A stretch of 15,139 nt of DNA, taken from NCBI GenBank assembly GCA_032251045.1, contig JAVVEW010000062.1, positions 1-15,139 of the forward strand. The letters are read 5' to 3'. Below, piece after piece: positions 1 to 7,674 of this stretch (position 1 is the stretch's first letter; each line of letters opens with the position of its first letter). The notes under the pieces are model-generated. The model saw only the letters and a program-made list of their open reading frames with translations. It ran no database searches and had not been told where the DNA came from. Position numbers and translations under genes: made by a program. Source of the DNA: JAVVEW01 sp032251045. Lineage in GTDB: Bacteria > Pseudomonadota > Gammaproteobacteria > Methylococcales > Methylomonadaceae.

Positions 1-123
1 AAGCCCTCGGTCAACCACGCCAGGGACCATCACCATGGCTCGGGACGGGATCTGTTCGCCAGCTTCAGGCTTAATGCGACCTCGGCCGAAACCGGCGCCA
101 GTAACTTGTTTATCAACGATTGA
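1..123 (+). CDS. edd: 6-phosphogluconate dehydratase, C-terminal end (partial)
   Basis: Only the last 40 codons and the TGA stop are present, and the 5' end lies outside the window. The visible tail contains GSGRDLFASFR followed by AETGAS. This matches the conserved C-terminus of Edd, in which a G-x-GRELF-type segment is followed by an AE-x-GAS segment. The enzyme dehydrates 6-phosphogluconate to 2-keto-3-deoxy-6-phosphogluconate (KDPG), the first dedicated step of the Entner-Doudoroff pathway. The gene directly downstream is KDPG aldolase, starting 17 bases after this stop, which is the usual pairing and strongly supports the call. Identification rests on a short tail plus context, so a related IlvD/Edd-family dehydratase cannot be formally excluded. 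Confidence 0.8.
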   Translation, partial: KPSVNHARDHHHGSGRDLFASFRLNATSAETGASNLFIND

Positions 124-130
124 ACTCATT

Positions 131-135
131 AAGGA
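131..135 (+). promoter_or_regulatory. Ribosome binding site deciding the eda start
   Basis: AAGGA lies five bases before the ATG at 141. It favours that ATG over an in-frame TTG at 120 that overlaps the edd stop codon and would add only seven residues. Confidence 0.7.
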
Positions 136-140
136 ACATA

Positions 141-773
141 ATGACGGTTAATGCAGCCGAGATATTGACCTCAGGGCCGGTGATACCGGTCATGGTTATC
201 AAGGAACTGGAATCTGCGGTACCTCTGGCCAAGGCGCTGGTGGCCGGTGGTATCAAGGTTCTGGAAATTACCTTGCGGACACCACAGGCATTGGATGCCA
301 TCTGGGAAATATCCCGGAACGTACCGGACGCGATAGTCGGCGCGGGTACGGTGATCAATGCCGATCAATTTAAGCAATCCATTGCTGCCGGTGGCCAATT
401 CGTCATCAGTCCGGGTCTGACAGCGAATCTGCTGGCTGCTGCTCAATCAGGCCCGATACCGCTGATTCCCGGTATTGCCTCGGTTTCGGAATTGATGCTG
501 GGTTTGGAACAGGGTTTGACCCATTTCAAATTTTTTCCGGCAGCGGCGGCGGGTGGGATTCCGCTGCTGAAAAGTTTTTATGGCCCTCTGCCGCAAGCCG
601 TGTTTTGCCCTACAGGGGGGATTTCTCCCGATAATTACCGCGACTATCTGGCGCTGCCTAATGTCGCCTGCGTAGGCGGCTCCTGGCTGGCGCCGGAAGT
701 TGTGGTCAAAGCGCACGATTGGGCCAAAATTACCGAGTTAGCCCATCAGGCAGTCGCTGGCGCAGCCGGTTAA
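141..773 (+). CDS. eda: KDPG aldolase (2-keto-3-deoxy-6-phosphogluconate aldolase)
   Basis: The 210-residue product has the usual length for the family. It is a class I aldolase that splits KDPG into pyruvate and glyceraldehyde-3-phosphate in the cytoplasm. The Schiff-base lysine is K130 in HFKFFPA. The catalytic glutamate and phosphate-binding arginine are E42 and R46 in EITLRT. All three sit exactly three residues earlier than E45, R49 and K133 of the E. coli enzyme. The segments PLIPGI, SELMLG, FCPTGGISP, NYRDYLALP and GGSWL are also strongly conserved with E. coli Eda. The gene follows edd by 17 bases and is almost certainly co-transcribed with it. The family can also act on 4-hydroxy-2-oxoglutarate. 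The start is the ATG with a good ribosome binding site. Confidence 0.97.
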   Translation: MTVNAAEILTSGPVIPVMVIKELESAVPLAKALVAGGIKVLEITLRTPQALDAIWEISRNVPDAIVGAGTVINADQFKQSIAAGGQFVISPGLTANLLAAAQSGPIPLIPGIASVSELMLGLEQGLTHFKFFPAAAAGGIPLLKSFYGPLPQAVFCPTGGISPDNYRDYLALPNVACVGGSWLAPEVVVKAHDWAKITELAHQAVAGAAG

Positions 774-831
774 AAGACCAGCAGGCAATGGCTGTTGACG
801 CATTGTTTTCCAACCCAACAGGTACATTGAC

Positions 832-2133
832 ATGACTGATCCTAAATCCGTTACCTTAAGTTCAGACCAGGAACCACAGTTAATCCAATTGCCGGTACTT
901 TCCGGAAGTCTTGGCCCCAATGTGATTGATGTGCGTAAGCTGTACGCCGAAACCGGCATGTTCAGTTACGACCCTGGATTTACCTCCACCGCCAGTTGTT
1001 CCTCGAAAATCACCTATATCGATGGCGACGCCGGGGTGCTGTTATACCGGGGCTACCCCATCGAACAGCTGGCCGAGAATTGTAATTTTCTCGAAGTCAG
1101 TTATCTGCTGCTGAAAGGCGAGTTACCTAATGCCGAGCAATACCGGCAATTTTCGACCGACATCACCTATCACACCATGGTGCATGAGCAGTTGACCAAA
1201 TTCTTCAACGGTTTCCGGCGCGATGCGCATCCGATGGCAATTATTGTCGCGGTGGTCGGTGCGTTGTCGGCGTTCTATCATGATGAATTGGATATCCGGT
1301 GCCCCATCGATAGAAATCTGTCGGCGATTCGGCTGATCGCGAAAATGCCGACCATTGTCGCCATGAGTCACAAATACAGTACCGGTATGCCGTTCATGTA
1401 TCCACAGAACCGTTTGGGTTATGTGGAAAACTTCATGTACATGATGCATGCCACGCCATGTGAGGATTACACCCCGAATCCGGTGCTGGTTCGCGCCATG
1501 GAGCGAATCATGATCCTGCATGCCGATCATGAGCAAAATGCCTCTACCTCCACCGTGCGTCTGGCCGGTTCCAGCGGCGCCAATCCTTACGCCTGTATTA
1601 CTTCCGGTATCGCCTGTTTGTGGGGAGCGGCGCATGGCGGCGCCAATGAAGCGGTATTGCGCATGTTGACCGAAATCGGCGATAGCAGTCGGATCGGCGA
1701 CTATATCGAGCGGGCAAAAGACAAAAATGACCCGTTCCGGCTGATGGGCTTCGGTCACCGGGTCTACAAAAACTACGATCCACGCGCCACACTGATTCGG
1801 GAAACCTGTTATGAAGTTCTCGATGAACTGGGTTTGCGTGATGATCCATTATTCAAATTGGCCTTGGCATTGGAGAAATTTGCTCTGGAAGATGAGTATT
1901 TCGTAGCCAAGAAACTGTATCCCAATGTCGATTTTTACTCAGGTATTGTGATGCGGGCTTTAGGTATCCCGACGGAAATGTTTACCGCTATGTTCGCCAT
2001 GGCCAGGGCAGTAGGCTGGATTGCGCATTGGGACGAAATGATTTCTGATGCGGAACAGAAAATCGGCCGCCCTCGGCAGCTTTATTGCGGCTCGGGTCAG
2101 CGTGTGGTGCCGGCTATGTCTGACCGGGCCTGA
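832..2133 (+). CDS. gltA: Citrate synthase, type II (gltA-like)
   Basis: The 433-residue product condenses acetyl-CoA with oxaloacetate to citrate, the entry step of the TCA cycle. The catalytic triad is visible as H268 in WGAAHGGANE, H309 in GFGHRVYKNYDPRA and D367 in PNVDFYSG. A further substrate-binding histidine lies in LHADHEQNAS (about 230-238). The N-terminal beta-rich extension, with YDPGF and YRGYPIEQLA, is typical of the large hexameric NADH-sensitive bacterial type rather than the shorter eukaryotic-like or 2-methylcitrate synthases. A weak AGGT ribosome binding site lies eight bases before the ATG. The gene follows eda by 58 bases with no convincing promoter between them, so it probably belongs to the edd-eda transcript. 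A hairpin terminator follows it. A 2-methylcitrate synthase role is unlikely given the length and N-terminal domain. Confidence 0.96.
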   Translation: MTDPKSVTLSSDQEPQLIQLPVLSGSLGPNVIDVRKLYAETGMFSYDPGFTSTASCSSKITYIDGDAGVLLYRGYPIEQLAENCNFLEVSYLLLKGELPNAEQYRQFSTDITYHTMVHEQLTKFFNGFRRDAHPMAIIVAVVGALSAFYHDELDIRCPIDRNLSAIRLIAKMPTIVAMSHKYSTGMPFMYPQNRLGYVENFMYMMHATPCEDYTPNPVLVRAMERIMILHADHEQNASTSTVRLAGSSGANPYACITSGIACLWGAAHGGANEAVLRMLTEIGDSSRIGDYIERAKDKNDPFRLMGFGHRVYKNYDPRATLIRETCYEVLDELGLRDDPLFKLALALEKFALEDEYFVAKKLYPNVDFYSGIVMRALGIPTEMFTAMFAMARAVGWIAHWDEMISDAEQKIGRPRQLYCGSGQRVVPAMSDRA

Positions 2134-2172
2134 TAACATTCGTGCCGTCTTTAATCAAAACAATTTTTCAAT

Positions 2173-2207
2173 CCATCATGATGTGTTCATGATGGTTTTT
2201 TATTTTT
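2173..2207 (+). terminator. Intrinsic terminator after gltA
   Basis: A perfect 9-bp inverted repeat, CCATCATGA and TCATGATGG (2173-2181 and 2187-2195), encloses a 5-base loop. It is followed at once by TTTTTTATTTTT. This is the standard layout of a rho-independent terminator, although the stem is only moderately GC-rich. It sits between the gltA stop and aceE on the same strand, so it either ends the edd-eda-gltA transcript or attenuates read-through into the PDH genes. Confidence 0.8.
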
Positions 2208-2214
2208 CAACACC

Positions 2215-2234
2215 GCCCGGACAGGCCGCCGGGC
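2215..2234 (+). promoter_or_regulatory. GC-rich hairpin just upstream of the aceE ribosome binding site
   Basis: GCCCGG (2215-2220) and CCGGGC (2229-2234) can form a 6-bp all-GC stem around an 8-base loop. The aceE Shine-Dalgarno sequence AGGAG (2238-2242) starts four bases after the stem and lies six bases before the ATG at 2249. The position is suggestive of a 5' UTR structure that influences aceE translation or protects the mRNA end. No known riboswitch or PdhR-like operator was recognised. Confidence 0.45.
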
Positions 2235-2248
2235 ATCAGGAGTAATCG

Positions 2249-4927
2249 ATGAAGAAGTTTGCCAACCTGATGGCGAGTGAAATGGAGGATATTGATCCTT
2301 CGGAAACCACCGAATGGATTGAAGCGTTGCAGGCGGTTTTGGAGCGTGAAGGCAGCGACCGGGCGCAGTTCCTGATCGAGCATCTGGTCAATGTTGCCCG
2401 TCAGGCTGGATCGGATATTCCGTTCAGCGCCAATACGCCTTATGCCAATACCTTATCGCTGGCGCAGCAGCCGAAATATCCGGGCGACACCACCCTGGAA
2501 CGGCGTATTCGTTCCTATATTCGCTGGAATGCGATGATGATGGTGTTGCGCGCCAACAAGCACACCAATGTCGGCGGCCATATCGCCAGCTTTGCTTCGG
2601 CGGCAACTTTATACGATATCGGCCATAACCACTTTTGGCATGCGCCGGGCGACAAACACGATGGCGATCTGATATTTTTTCAGGGTCATTCCGCGCCGGG
2701 CGAATATGCCAGAGCCTATCTGTTAGGGCGTTTGACCGAAGATCAGTTGGATCATTTCCGTCAGGAAGTCGGCGGTAACGGCTTGTCCTCCTATCCGCAT
2801 CCCTGGCTGATGCCGGACTTCTGGCAGTTCCCGACCGTGTCCATGGGACTTGGGCCGCTGATGGCGATTTACCAGGCCCGGTTCATGCGTTATCTGCAAG
2901 ATCGGGGATTGGCCATGACCAATGGCCGCAAGGTCTGGTGTTTCCTGGGCGATGGCGAAACCGACGAACCGGAATCCCTGGGCGAAATCGGCATGGCCGG
3001 GCGCGAGCGGCTGGATAACCTGATTTTTGTAGTCAACTGCAATTTACAGCGCCTGGATGGGCCGGTGCGCGGCAATGGCAAAATCATTCAGGAACTGGAA
3101 TCGACTTTCCGCGGCGCCGGCTGGAATGTCATTAAACTGGTCTGGGGCAGGCACTGGGATCCGATTCTGGCCCGCGATAAGGAGGGGCTGCTACTCAAAC
3201 GCATGATGGAATGTGTGGATGGTGACTATCAGACCTTCAAAGCCAAAGACGGTGCCTTTGTGCGCGAGTTCTTCTTCAACACACCGGAGTTGAAAGCGCT
3301 GGTCGCCGACTTATCTGACGAAGACATCTGGCGTTTGAATCGGGGCGGTCATGATCCGGCCAAGATTTATGCCGCTTACCATGCCGCGGTCAATCATACC
3401 GGGCAGCCGACGGTGATTTTGGCAAAAACCATCAAAGGCTACACCATGGGTGAATCGGGCCAGGCCCAAAACATCACTCATCAGCAAAAGAAAATGAGCG
3501 CCAGTTCGCTGAAAGTGTTCCGTGACCATTACGAATTACCGGTTACCGATCAAGAACTGGAAACCTTGCCGTATCTGAAACTTCCGGACGATTCCAAGGA
3601 AATGGCCTATATTCGCCGCCGACGTGAAGCTTTAGGCGGTGATCTGCCCAAGCGCCGCACCAAATCCATGGCCCTGGATATTCCGCCATTGAGTGATTTT
3701 TCAGGATTGCTGGAGGCCTCCGGCGAGGGGCGGGAAATTTCCACCACTATGGCATTCGTGCGCATGTTGAACATCCTGGTCAAGAACAAGACCATCGGTC
3801 AGCGGATCGTGCCCATCGTGCCCGATGAATCGCGGACTTTCGGCATGGAAGGCATGTTCCGGCAACTGGGCATCTGGTCGCAGGTCGGCCAGTTGTACAC
3901 GCCGCAGGACGCCGATCAGCTGATGTTCTACAAGGAAGACAAACACGGTCAGGTGATTCAGGAGGGCATTAACGAAGCCGGTGGGTTGTGCGACTGGATC
4001 GCCGCCGGTACGGCCTATTCCACGCACAACACGCCGATGATTCCGTTTTATATTTTCTATTCCATGTTCGGCGCGCAGCGAGTCGGCGATCTGATCTGGG
4101 CGGCGGCCGATCAAAGAACGCGCGGTTTCTTGCTAGGCGGCACCGCCGGTCGCACCACGCTCAACGGCGAAGGCCTGCAGCATGAAGATGGACATAGTCA
4201 TCTGTTGATGTCGGCAGTGCCGAATTGCCTGTCTTACGACCCGACCTTCGCTTATGAGCTGGCGCTGATTCTCCATGACGGTCTGGTGCGCATGTATCAG
4301 AATCAGGAAGATATTTTCTATTACATCACCGTCATGAACGAGAATTACGAACACCCTGCCATGCCTGAAGGTGTCGAGCAGGCTATTCTCAAAGGTATGT
4401 ATGCCTTCAAGCCGGCGAAAAACAACAGCCGTAAAACCGTGCAGCTGCTGGGTTCGGGCACTATTTTCCGGGAAGCCATCGCCGCCGCCGAACTGTTGAA
4501 AACCGATTGGGAGGTGGATGCCGGTTTGTGGAGTTGTCCAAGTTTCACTCAGCTGGCCCGTGATGGCTGGGCGTGCGAGCGCTGGAACCGGCTCAATCCC
4601 ACCGAACCTCCCAGACAATCGCATGTTGAGCAATGTCTGGCGAACGTCGCCGGGCCGGTGATTGCCGCTACCGATTACGTTCGTGCCTTCGCCGAACAGA
4701 TTCGCCCGTTGGTTGAACGTCCGTACACGGTGCTGGGTACCGATGGTTTTGGCCGCTCCGATACCCGGGAAGCTTTGCGCGGCTTCTTTGAAGTGGATCG
4801 GTTTCATATTGTCATCGCCGCTTTGCAGGCGTTGGCCGAGCAACAGGAAATCAAACCGGATGTGGTACAGGCAGCGATCAAAAAATACGCGCTCAATAGT
4901 GAAAGCCCTGCCTCCTGGACGGTTTGA
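2249..4927 (+). CDS. aceE: Pyruvate dehydrogenase E1 component, homodimeric type
   Basis: The 892-residue product is close to the 887 residues of E. coli AceE. It is the thiamine-diphosphate enzyme that decarboxylates pyruvate and transfers the acetyl group to the lipoyl arm of E2. The ThDP/Mg motif begins with GDGETDEPES (234-243) and ends with NCNLQRLDGP (263-272). H411 in NITHQQKK corresponds to E. coli H407 of the mobile active-site loop. The C-terminal transketolase-like halves are recognisable by DESRTFGMEG, QEGINE, GGTAGRTTLNGEGLQHEDGH (20 residues) and LGTDGFGRSD. It starts at an ATG behind a good AGGAG site, and its stop is 11 bases before aceF, so aceE, aceF and lpdA form the PDH operon. 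The gene is intact, with no missing key residue seen. Confidence 0.98.
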   Translation: MKKFANLMASEMEDIDPSETTEWIEALQAVLEREGSDRAQFLIEHLVNVARQAGSDIPFSANTPYANTLSLAQQPKYPGDTTLERRIRSYIRWNAMMMVLRANKHTNVGGHIASFASAATLYDIGHNHFWHAPGDKHDGDLIFFQGHSAPGEYARAYLLGRLTEDQLDHFRQEVGGNGLSSYPHPWLMPDFWQFPTVSMGLGPLMAIYQARFMRYLQDRGLAMTNGRKVWCFLGDGETDEPESLGEIGMAGRERLDNLIFVVNCNLQRLDGPVRGNGKIIQELESTFRGAGWNVIKLVWGRHWDPILARDKEGLLLKRMMECVDGDYQTFKAKDGAFVREFFFNTPELKALVADLSDEDIWRLNRGGHDPAKIYAAYHAAVNHTGQPTVILAKTIKGYTMGESGQAQNITHQQKKMSASSLKVFRDHYELPVTDQELETLPYLKLPDDSKEMAYIRRRREALGGDLPKRRTKSMALDIPPLSDFSGLLEASGEGREISTTMAFVRMLNILVKNKTIGQRIVPIVPDESRTFGMEGMFRQLGIWSQVGQLYTPQDADQLMFYKEDKHGQVIQEGINEAGGLCDWIAAGTAYSTHNTPMIPFYIFYSMFGAQRVGDLIWAAADQRTRGFLLGGTAGRTTLNGEGLQHEDGHSHLLMSAVPNCLSYDPTFAYELALILHDGLVRMYQNQEDIFYYITVMNENYEHPAMPEGVEQAILKGMYAFKPAKNNSRKTVQLLGSGTIFREAIAAAELLKTDWEVDAGLWSCPSFTQLARDGWACERWNRLNPTEPPRQSHVEQCLANVAGPVIAATDYVRAFAEQIRPLVERPYTVLGTDGFGRSDTREALRGFFEVDRFHIVIAALQALAEQQEIKPDVVQAAIKKYALNSESPASWTV

Positions 4928-4929
4928 CG

Positions 4930-4933
4930 AGGA
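4930..4933 (+). promoter_or_regulatory. Ribosome binding site deciding the aceF start
   Basis: AGGA lies five bases before the ATG at 4939. It argues against the in-frame TTG at 4924, which overlaps the aceE stop and would add five residues before the conserved N-terminus of E2. Confidence 0.65.
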
Positions 4934-4938
4934 TAACC

Positions 4939-6243
4939 ATGAGTGAAATTATCGAAATTAAAGTGCCGGACCTTGGCGGTTCCAGTGAAGTCGATGTGGT
5001 CGAAGTCACGGTCAAGGCCGGCGACAGCATCGAGCTGGAACAAACCCTGGCGATTTTGGAAAGCGACAAAGCGACCATGGACCTGCCCAGCACCGAGGCC
5101 GGCATCATCAAGGAAGTGAAAATCAAACCCGGTGATAAAGTCTCGCAAGACGACATTATTGCGTTGGTGGAAGTCGCCGAGGCGGCGGCCAGTCCGTCGC
5201 CGCAGCCGGAATCGGTTGAGAAGGCCAGTGAACCTTCCCAGCCTCCAGCCACGCCTGAGCCTGAACCTGAGCTAGAAGCAAAACCCGAGCTGGAAACCGA
5301 GCAACCTGCGCCGCAATATATTGCATCAGCGCCTGAAGCCTCCGCCGGGAGTTCAGTTCATGCGACGCCAGCGGTACGCTTGTTCGCCCGTGAGCTGGGT
5401 GTGGACTTAAGCCGTATCAATCAAGGTTCAGGTCGCAAGGGTCGGATTCTGAAAGATGATGTCAAACAATTCGTCAAACAACAACTGAACGCCTCGGGCG
5501 GCGCGATCGGTGGTGCTATCGAGCCGATTCCGGCGGTGGATTTCAGTCAGTTCGGTGACACCGAAACCTTGCCGCTGAAAAAAATCAAACGTCTGACCGG
5601 GCAGAATATGACCCGGGTCTGGTTGAATCTGCCCATGGTCACCCATCATGAGCAGGCCGATATCACCGAACTGGAAGCGTTCCGCAAGCAACTGAACGCC
5701 GAAGGCAAACACGGCAAACTGACCGGCCTGGTGTTCATTATCAAGGCGCTGGCAGCGACGTTGGCACAATTTCCTAACTTCAACGCCTCGCTGTCGCCGG
5801 ATGGCGCCAGTCTGATTGTGAAAAAATATTTTCACATCGGTATTGCCGTTGATACGCCCAATGGTCTGGTGGTACCGGTACTGCGCGATGTCGAGCGCAA
5901 GGGCCTGGCCGAAATTTCCGCCGAATTGACCGAACTCAGTGAAAAAGCCCGTGCCGGCAAGCTTAAGCCGATCGACATGCAAGGCGGTTCGATGACCATA
6001 TCCAGTCTGGGCGGTATCGGCGGTACCGCGTTCACGCCTATCGTCAATGCCCCGGAAGTTGCCATTTTGGGTCTGACCCGCCACCAGATGCAACCGGTTT
6101 GGGACGGTGAGACATTCATCCCAAGGTTAATGCTGCCTTTGGATCTGACCTACGATCACCGGGTGATCGATGGCGCCGAAGCGGCCCGGTTCATGGTAGC
6201 GCTGGCCGAGCGTCTGGCCGATGTGCGCCGCTTGTTGTTGTAA
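4939..6243 (+). CDS. aceF: Pyruvate dehydrogenase E2, dihydrolipoamide acetyltransferase
   Basis: The 434-residue E2 core transfers the acetyl group from its lipoyl arm to CoA. Domains in order are one lipoyl domain (about 3-78), with the lipoylated K44 in ESDKATMD; a Pro/Glu/Ala-rich mobile linker (about 80-138); a peripheral-subunit-binding domain (about 142-179, ATPAVRLFARELGVDL); and the catalytic domain (about 205-434). The catalytic domain ends in the DHRVIDGA motif, with H407 and D411 in the active site. Only one lipoyl domain is present, against three in E. coli AceF, so the protein is correspondingly shorter. The linker contains near-repeats of PEPEPELE and KPELETE. It follows aceE by 11 bases and precedes lpdA by 18, fitting a single PDH operon. 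The AceE-type partner makes a pyruvate rather than 2-oxoglutarate complex the clear choice. Confidence 0.97.
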   Translation: MSEIIEIKVPDLGGSSEVDVVEVTVKAGDSIELEQTLAILESDKATMDLPSTEAGIIKEVKIKPGDKVSQDDIIALVEVAEAAASPSPQPESVEKASEPSQPPATPEPEPELEAKPELETEQPAPQYIASAPEASAGSSVHATPAVRLFARELGVDLSRINQGSGRKGRILKDDVKQFVKQQLNASGGAIGGAIEPIPAVDFSQFGDTETLPLKKIKRLTGQNMTRVWLNLPMVTHHEQADITELEAFRKQLNAEGKHGKLTGLVFIIKALAATLAQFPNFNASLSPDGASLIVKKYFHIGIAVDTPNGLVVPVLRDVERKGLAEISAELTELSEKARAGKLKPIDMQGGSMTISSLGGIGGTAFTPIVNAPEVAILGLTRHQMQPVWDGETFIPRLMLPLDLTYDHRVIDGAEAARFMVALAERLADVRRLLL

Positions 6244-6261
6244 CCGTTTAAGGAACTGACG

Positions 6262-7674
6262 ATGACTGATTTGACAACCGAAGTCGTGGTATTAGGTGGT
6301 GGGCCGGGCGGATATACCGCCGCATTCCGGGCCGCCGATCTGGGCAAAAAAGTGCTGCTGATCGAGCGCGATCCGGTATTGGGCGGCGTCTGTCTGAACG
6401 TGGGCTGCATTCCGTCGAAAGCCTTGTTGCACATGGCGCAGATTATTCAGGAAGCCAAGGCGTTCGGCGCTCATGGCGTAACCTTTGGCGAGCCTGTGTT
6501 TGAGCTGGAAAAAATCGCCGCCTGGAAAAACAGCGTCACCCAAACCCTGAATAAAGGGCTGGATGGCCTGGTGAAGCAGCGCAAAATCACCCGTATCCAG
6601 GGCGAGGGCAAATTCACCGGTCCGCAGCAACTGACCGTTGAGCATGAAGGTAAAAGTCAGACAGTCACATTTGAACATGCGATCATCGCCGTAGGTTCGC
6701 AACCGGTTAAAATTCCCGGTTTTCCGCATGATGACCCAAGGGTCTGGGACTCCACCGATGCCCTGGCGCTTAAAGAGATTCCAAAACGGCTGTTGATTGT
6801 TGGCGGCGGCATTATCGGCCTGGAAATGGCCACGGTTTATCATGCCTTAGGCTCTGAAATCAGCGTGGTCGAGCTGCAAAACCAGATCATTCCCGGCTGT
6901 GATGCCGATCTGGTCAGGCCACTTTATCTGCGCATCAAAAAACAGTATCAGAACATCTGGCTGAACACCAAAGTCGCGGCGATGAGCGCTGAAAATGAGG
7001 CCATCAAAGTCAGCCTGGAAGGCGAAGGCGCACCGGACAGTGCCGAATTCGATGCCGTGCTGGTGGCGGTAGGGCGCAAGCCCAACGGCGGTTTAATCGA
7101 TGCCAGCCAGGCTGGCGTGACTGTCGAGAGCCATGGCTTTATTGCCGTTGACGCGCAGCAACGCACCAACGTCGGACATATTTTCGCCATCGGCGATGTC
7201 GTCGGCAACCCGATGCTGGCGCACAAAGCCGTTTATGAAGGCAAAGTCGCCGCCGAAGTCATTGCCGGACACAAAGCCGCCAACGATGCCTTGACCATTC
7301 CTTCAGTCGCTTACACCGACCCGGAAGTGGCCTGGATGGGCGTGACCGAAACCGAAGCCAAGGCCCAGGATATCGCATATGACAAAGGCGTGTTCCCGTG
7401 GGCGGCCAGCGGCCGTTCCTTGAGCATGGGCCGTAACGAAGGCCTGACCAAGGTTTTGACCGATAAAACCACCGGCCGGATCATCGGTGCCGGCATTGTC
7501 GGCCCTCATGCCGGTGACCTGATCGCTGAAGCGGTGCTGGCGCTGGAAATGGGTGCCGAAGCCGAAGATGTTGCCTTGACCATTCATCCGCATCCCACGC
7601 TGTCGGAAACCTTCGCTTTTGCCAATGAAATGATTACCGGCAGCATTACCGACTTGTTGCCGCCGAAACGCTGA
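6262..7674 (+). CDS. lpdA: Dihydrolipoamide dehydrogenase (E3)
   Basis: The 470-residue flavoprotein reoxidises the dihydrolipoyl arm of E2 and passes electrons through FAD to NAD+. The FAD-binding loop is GGGPGG (12-17). The redox disulfide is C44/C49 in GGVCLNVGCIPSK. The NAD-binding loop is GGGIIG (181-186). The second FAD motif, FAIGDV, lies near 309-314. The catalytic His-Glu dyad of the partner subunit is H444 and E449 in HPHPTLSE. An AAGGA site lies seven bases before the ATG. Its place directly after aceF marks it as the E3 of this PDH complex, although E3 is commonly shared with 2-oxoglutarate dehydrogenase and the glycine cleavage system. Its TGA stop overlaps the next start as TGATG. 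Confidence 0.97.
   Translation: MTDLTTEVVVLGGGPGGYTAAFRAADLGKKVLLIERDPVLGGVCLNVGCIPSKALLHMAQIIQEAKAFGAHGVTFGEPVFELEKIAAWKNSVTQTLNKGLDGLVKQRKITRIQGEGKFTGPQQLTVEHEGKSQTVTFEHAIIAVGSQPVKIPGFPHDDPRVWDSTDALALKEIPKRLLIVGGGIIGLEMATVYHALGSEISVVELQNQIIPGCDADLVRPLYLRIKKQYQNIWLNTKVAAMSAENEAIKVSLEGEGAPDSAEFDAVLVAVGRKPNGGLIDASQAGVTVESHGFIAVDAQQRTNVGHIFAIGDVVGNPMLAHKAVYEGKVAAEVIAGHKAANDALTIPSVAYTDPEVAWMGVTETEAKAQDIAYDKGVFPWAASGRSLSMGRNEGLTKVLTDKTTGRIIGAGIVGPHAGDLIAEAVLALEMGAEAEDVALTIHPHPTLSETFAFANEMITGSITDLLPPKR

Noticed and set aside
120..140. TTG start for eda overlapping the edd stop
   Set aside because: The ATG at 141 has an AAGGA site at good distance and matches the family N-terminus; the extension adds seven unconserved residues.
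795..828. TTGACG and TACATT as a promoter for gltA
   Set aside because: The spacing is 22 bases, too long for a normal sigma70 promoter, and no better -10 is present.
1123..1758. Long open frame antisense to gltA
   Set aside because: It lies wholly inside a well-conserved gene, its composition is that of a shadow frame, and it matches no family I recognise.
3701..4843. Two long minus-strand frames antisense to aceE (3701-4114 and 4133-4843)
   Set aside because: Both are fully covered by aceE, with no ribosome binding site or domain evidence.
4924..4938. TTG start for aceF overlapping the aceE stop
   Set aside because: The ATG at 4939 has its own AGGA site and begins the conserved lipoyl domain.
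5428..6093. Minus-strand frame of about 220 codons antisense to aceF
   Set aside because: Covered by the E2 catalytic domain; explained by codon bias of the sense gene.
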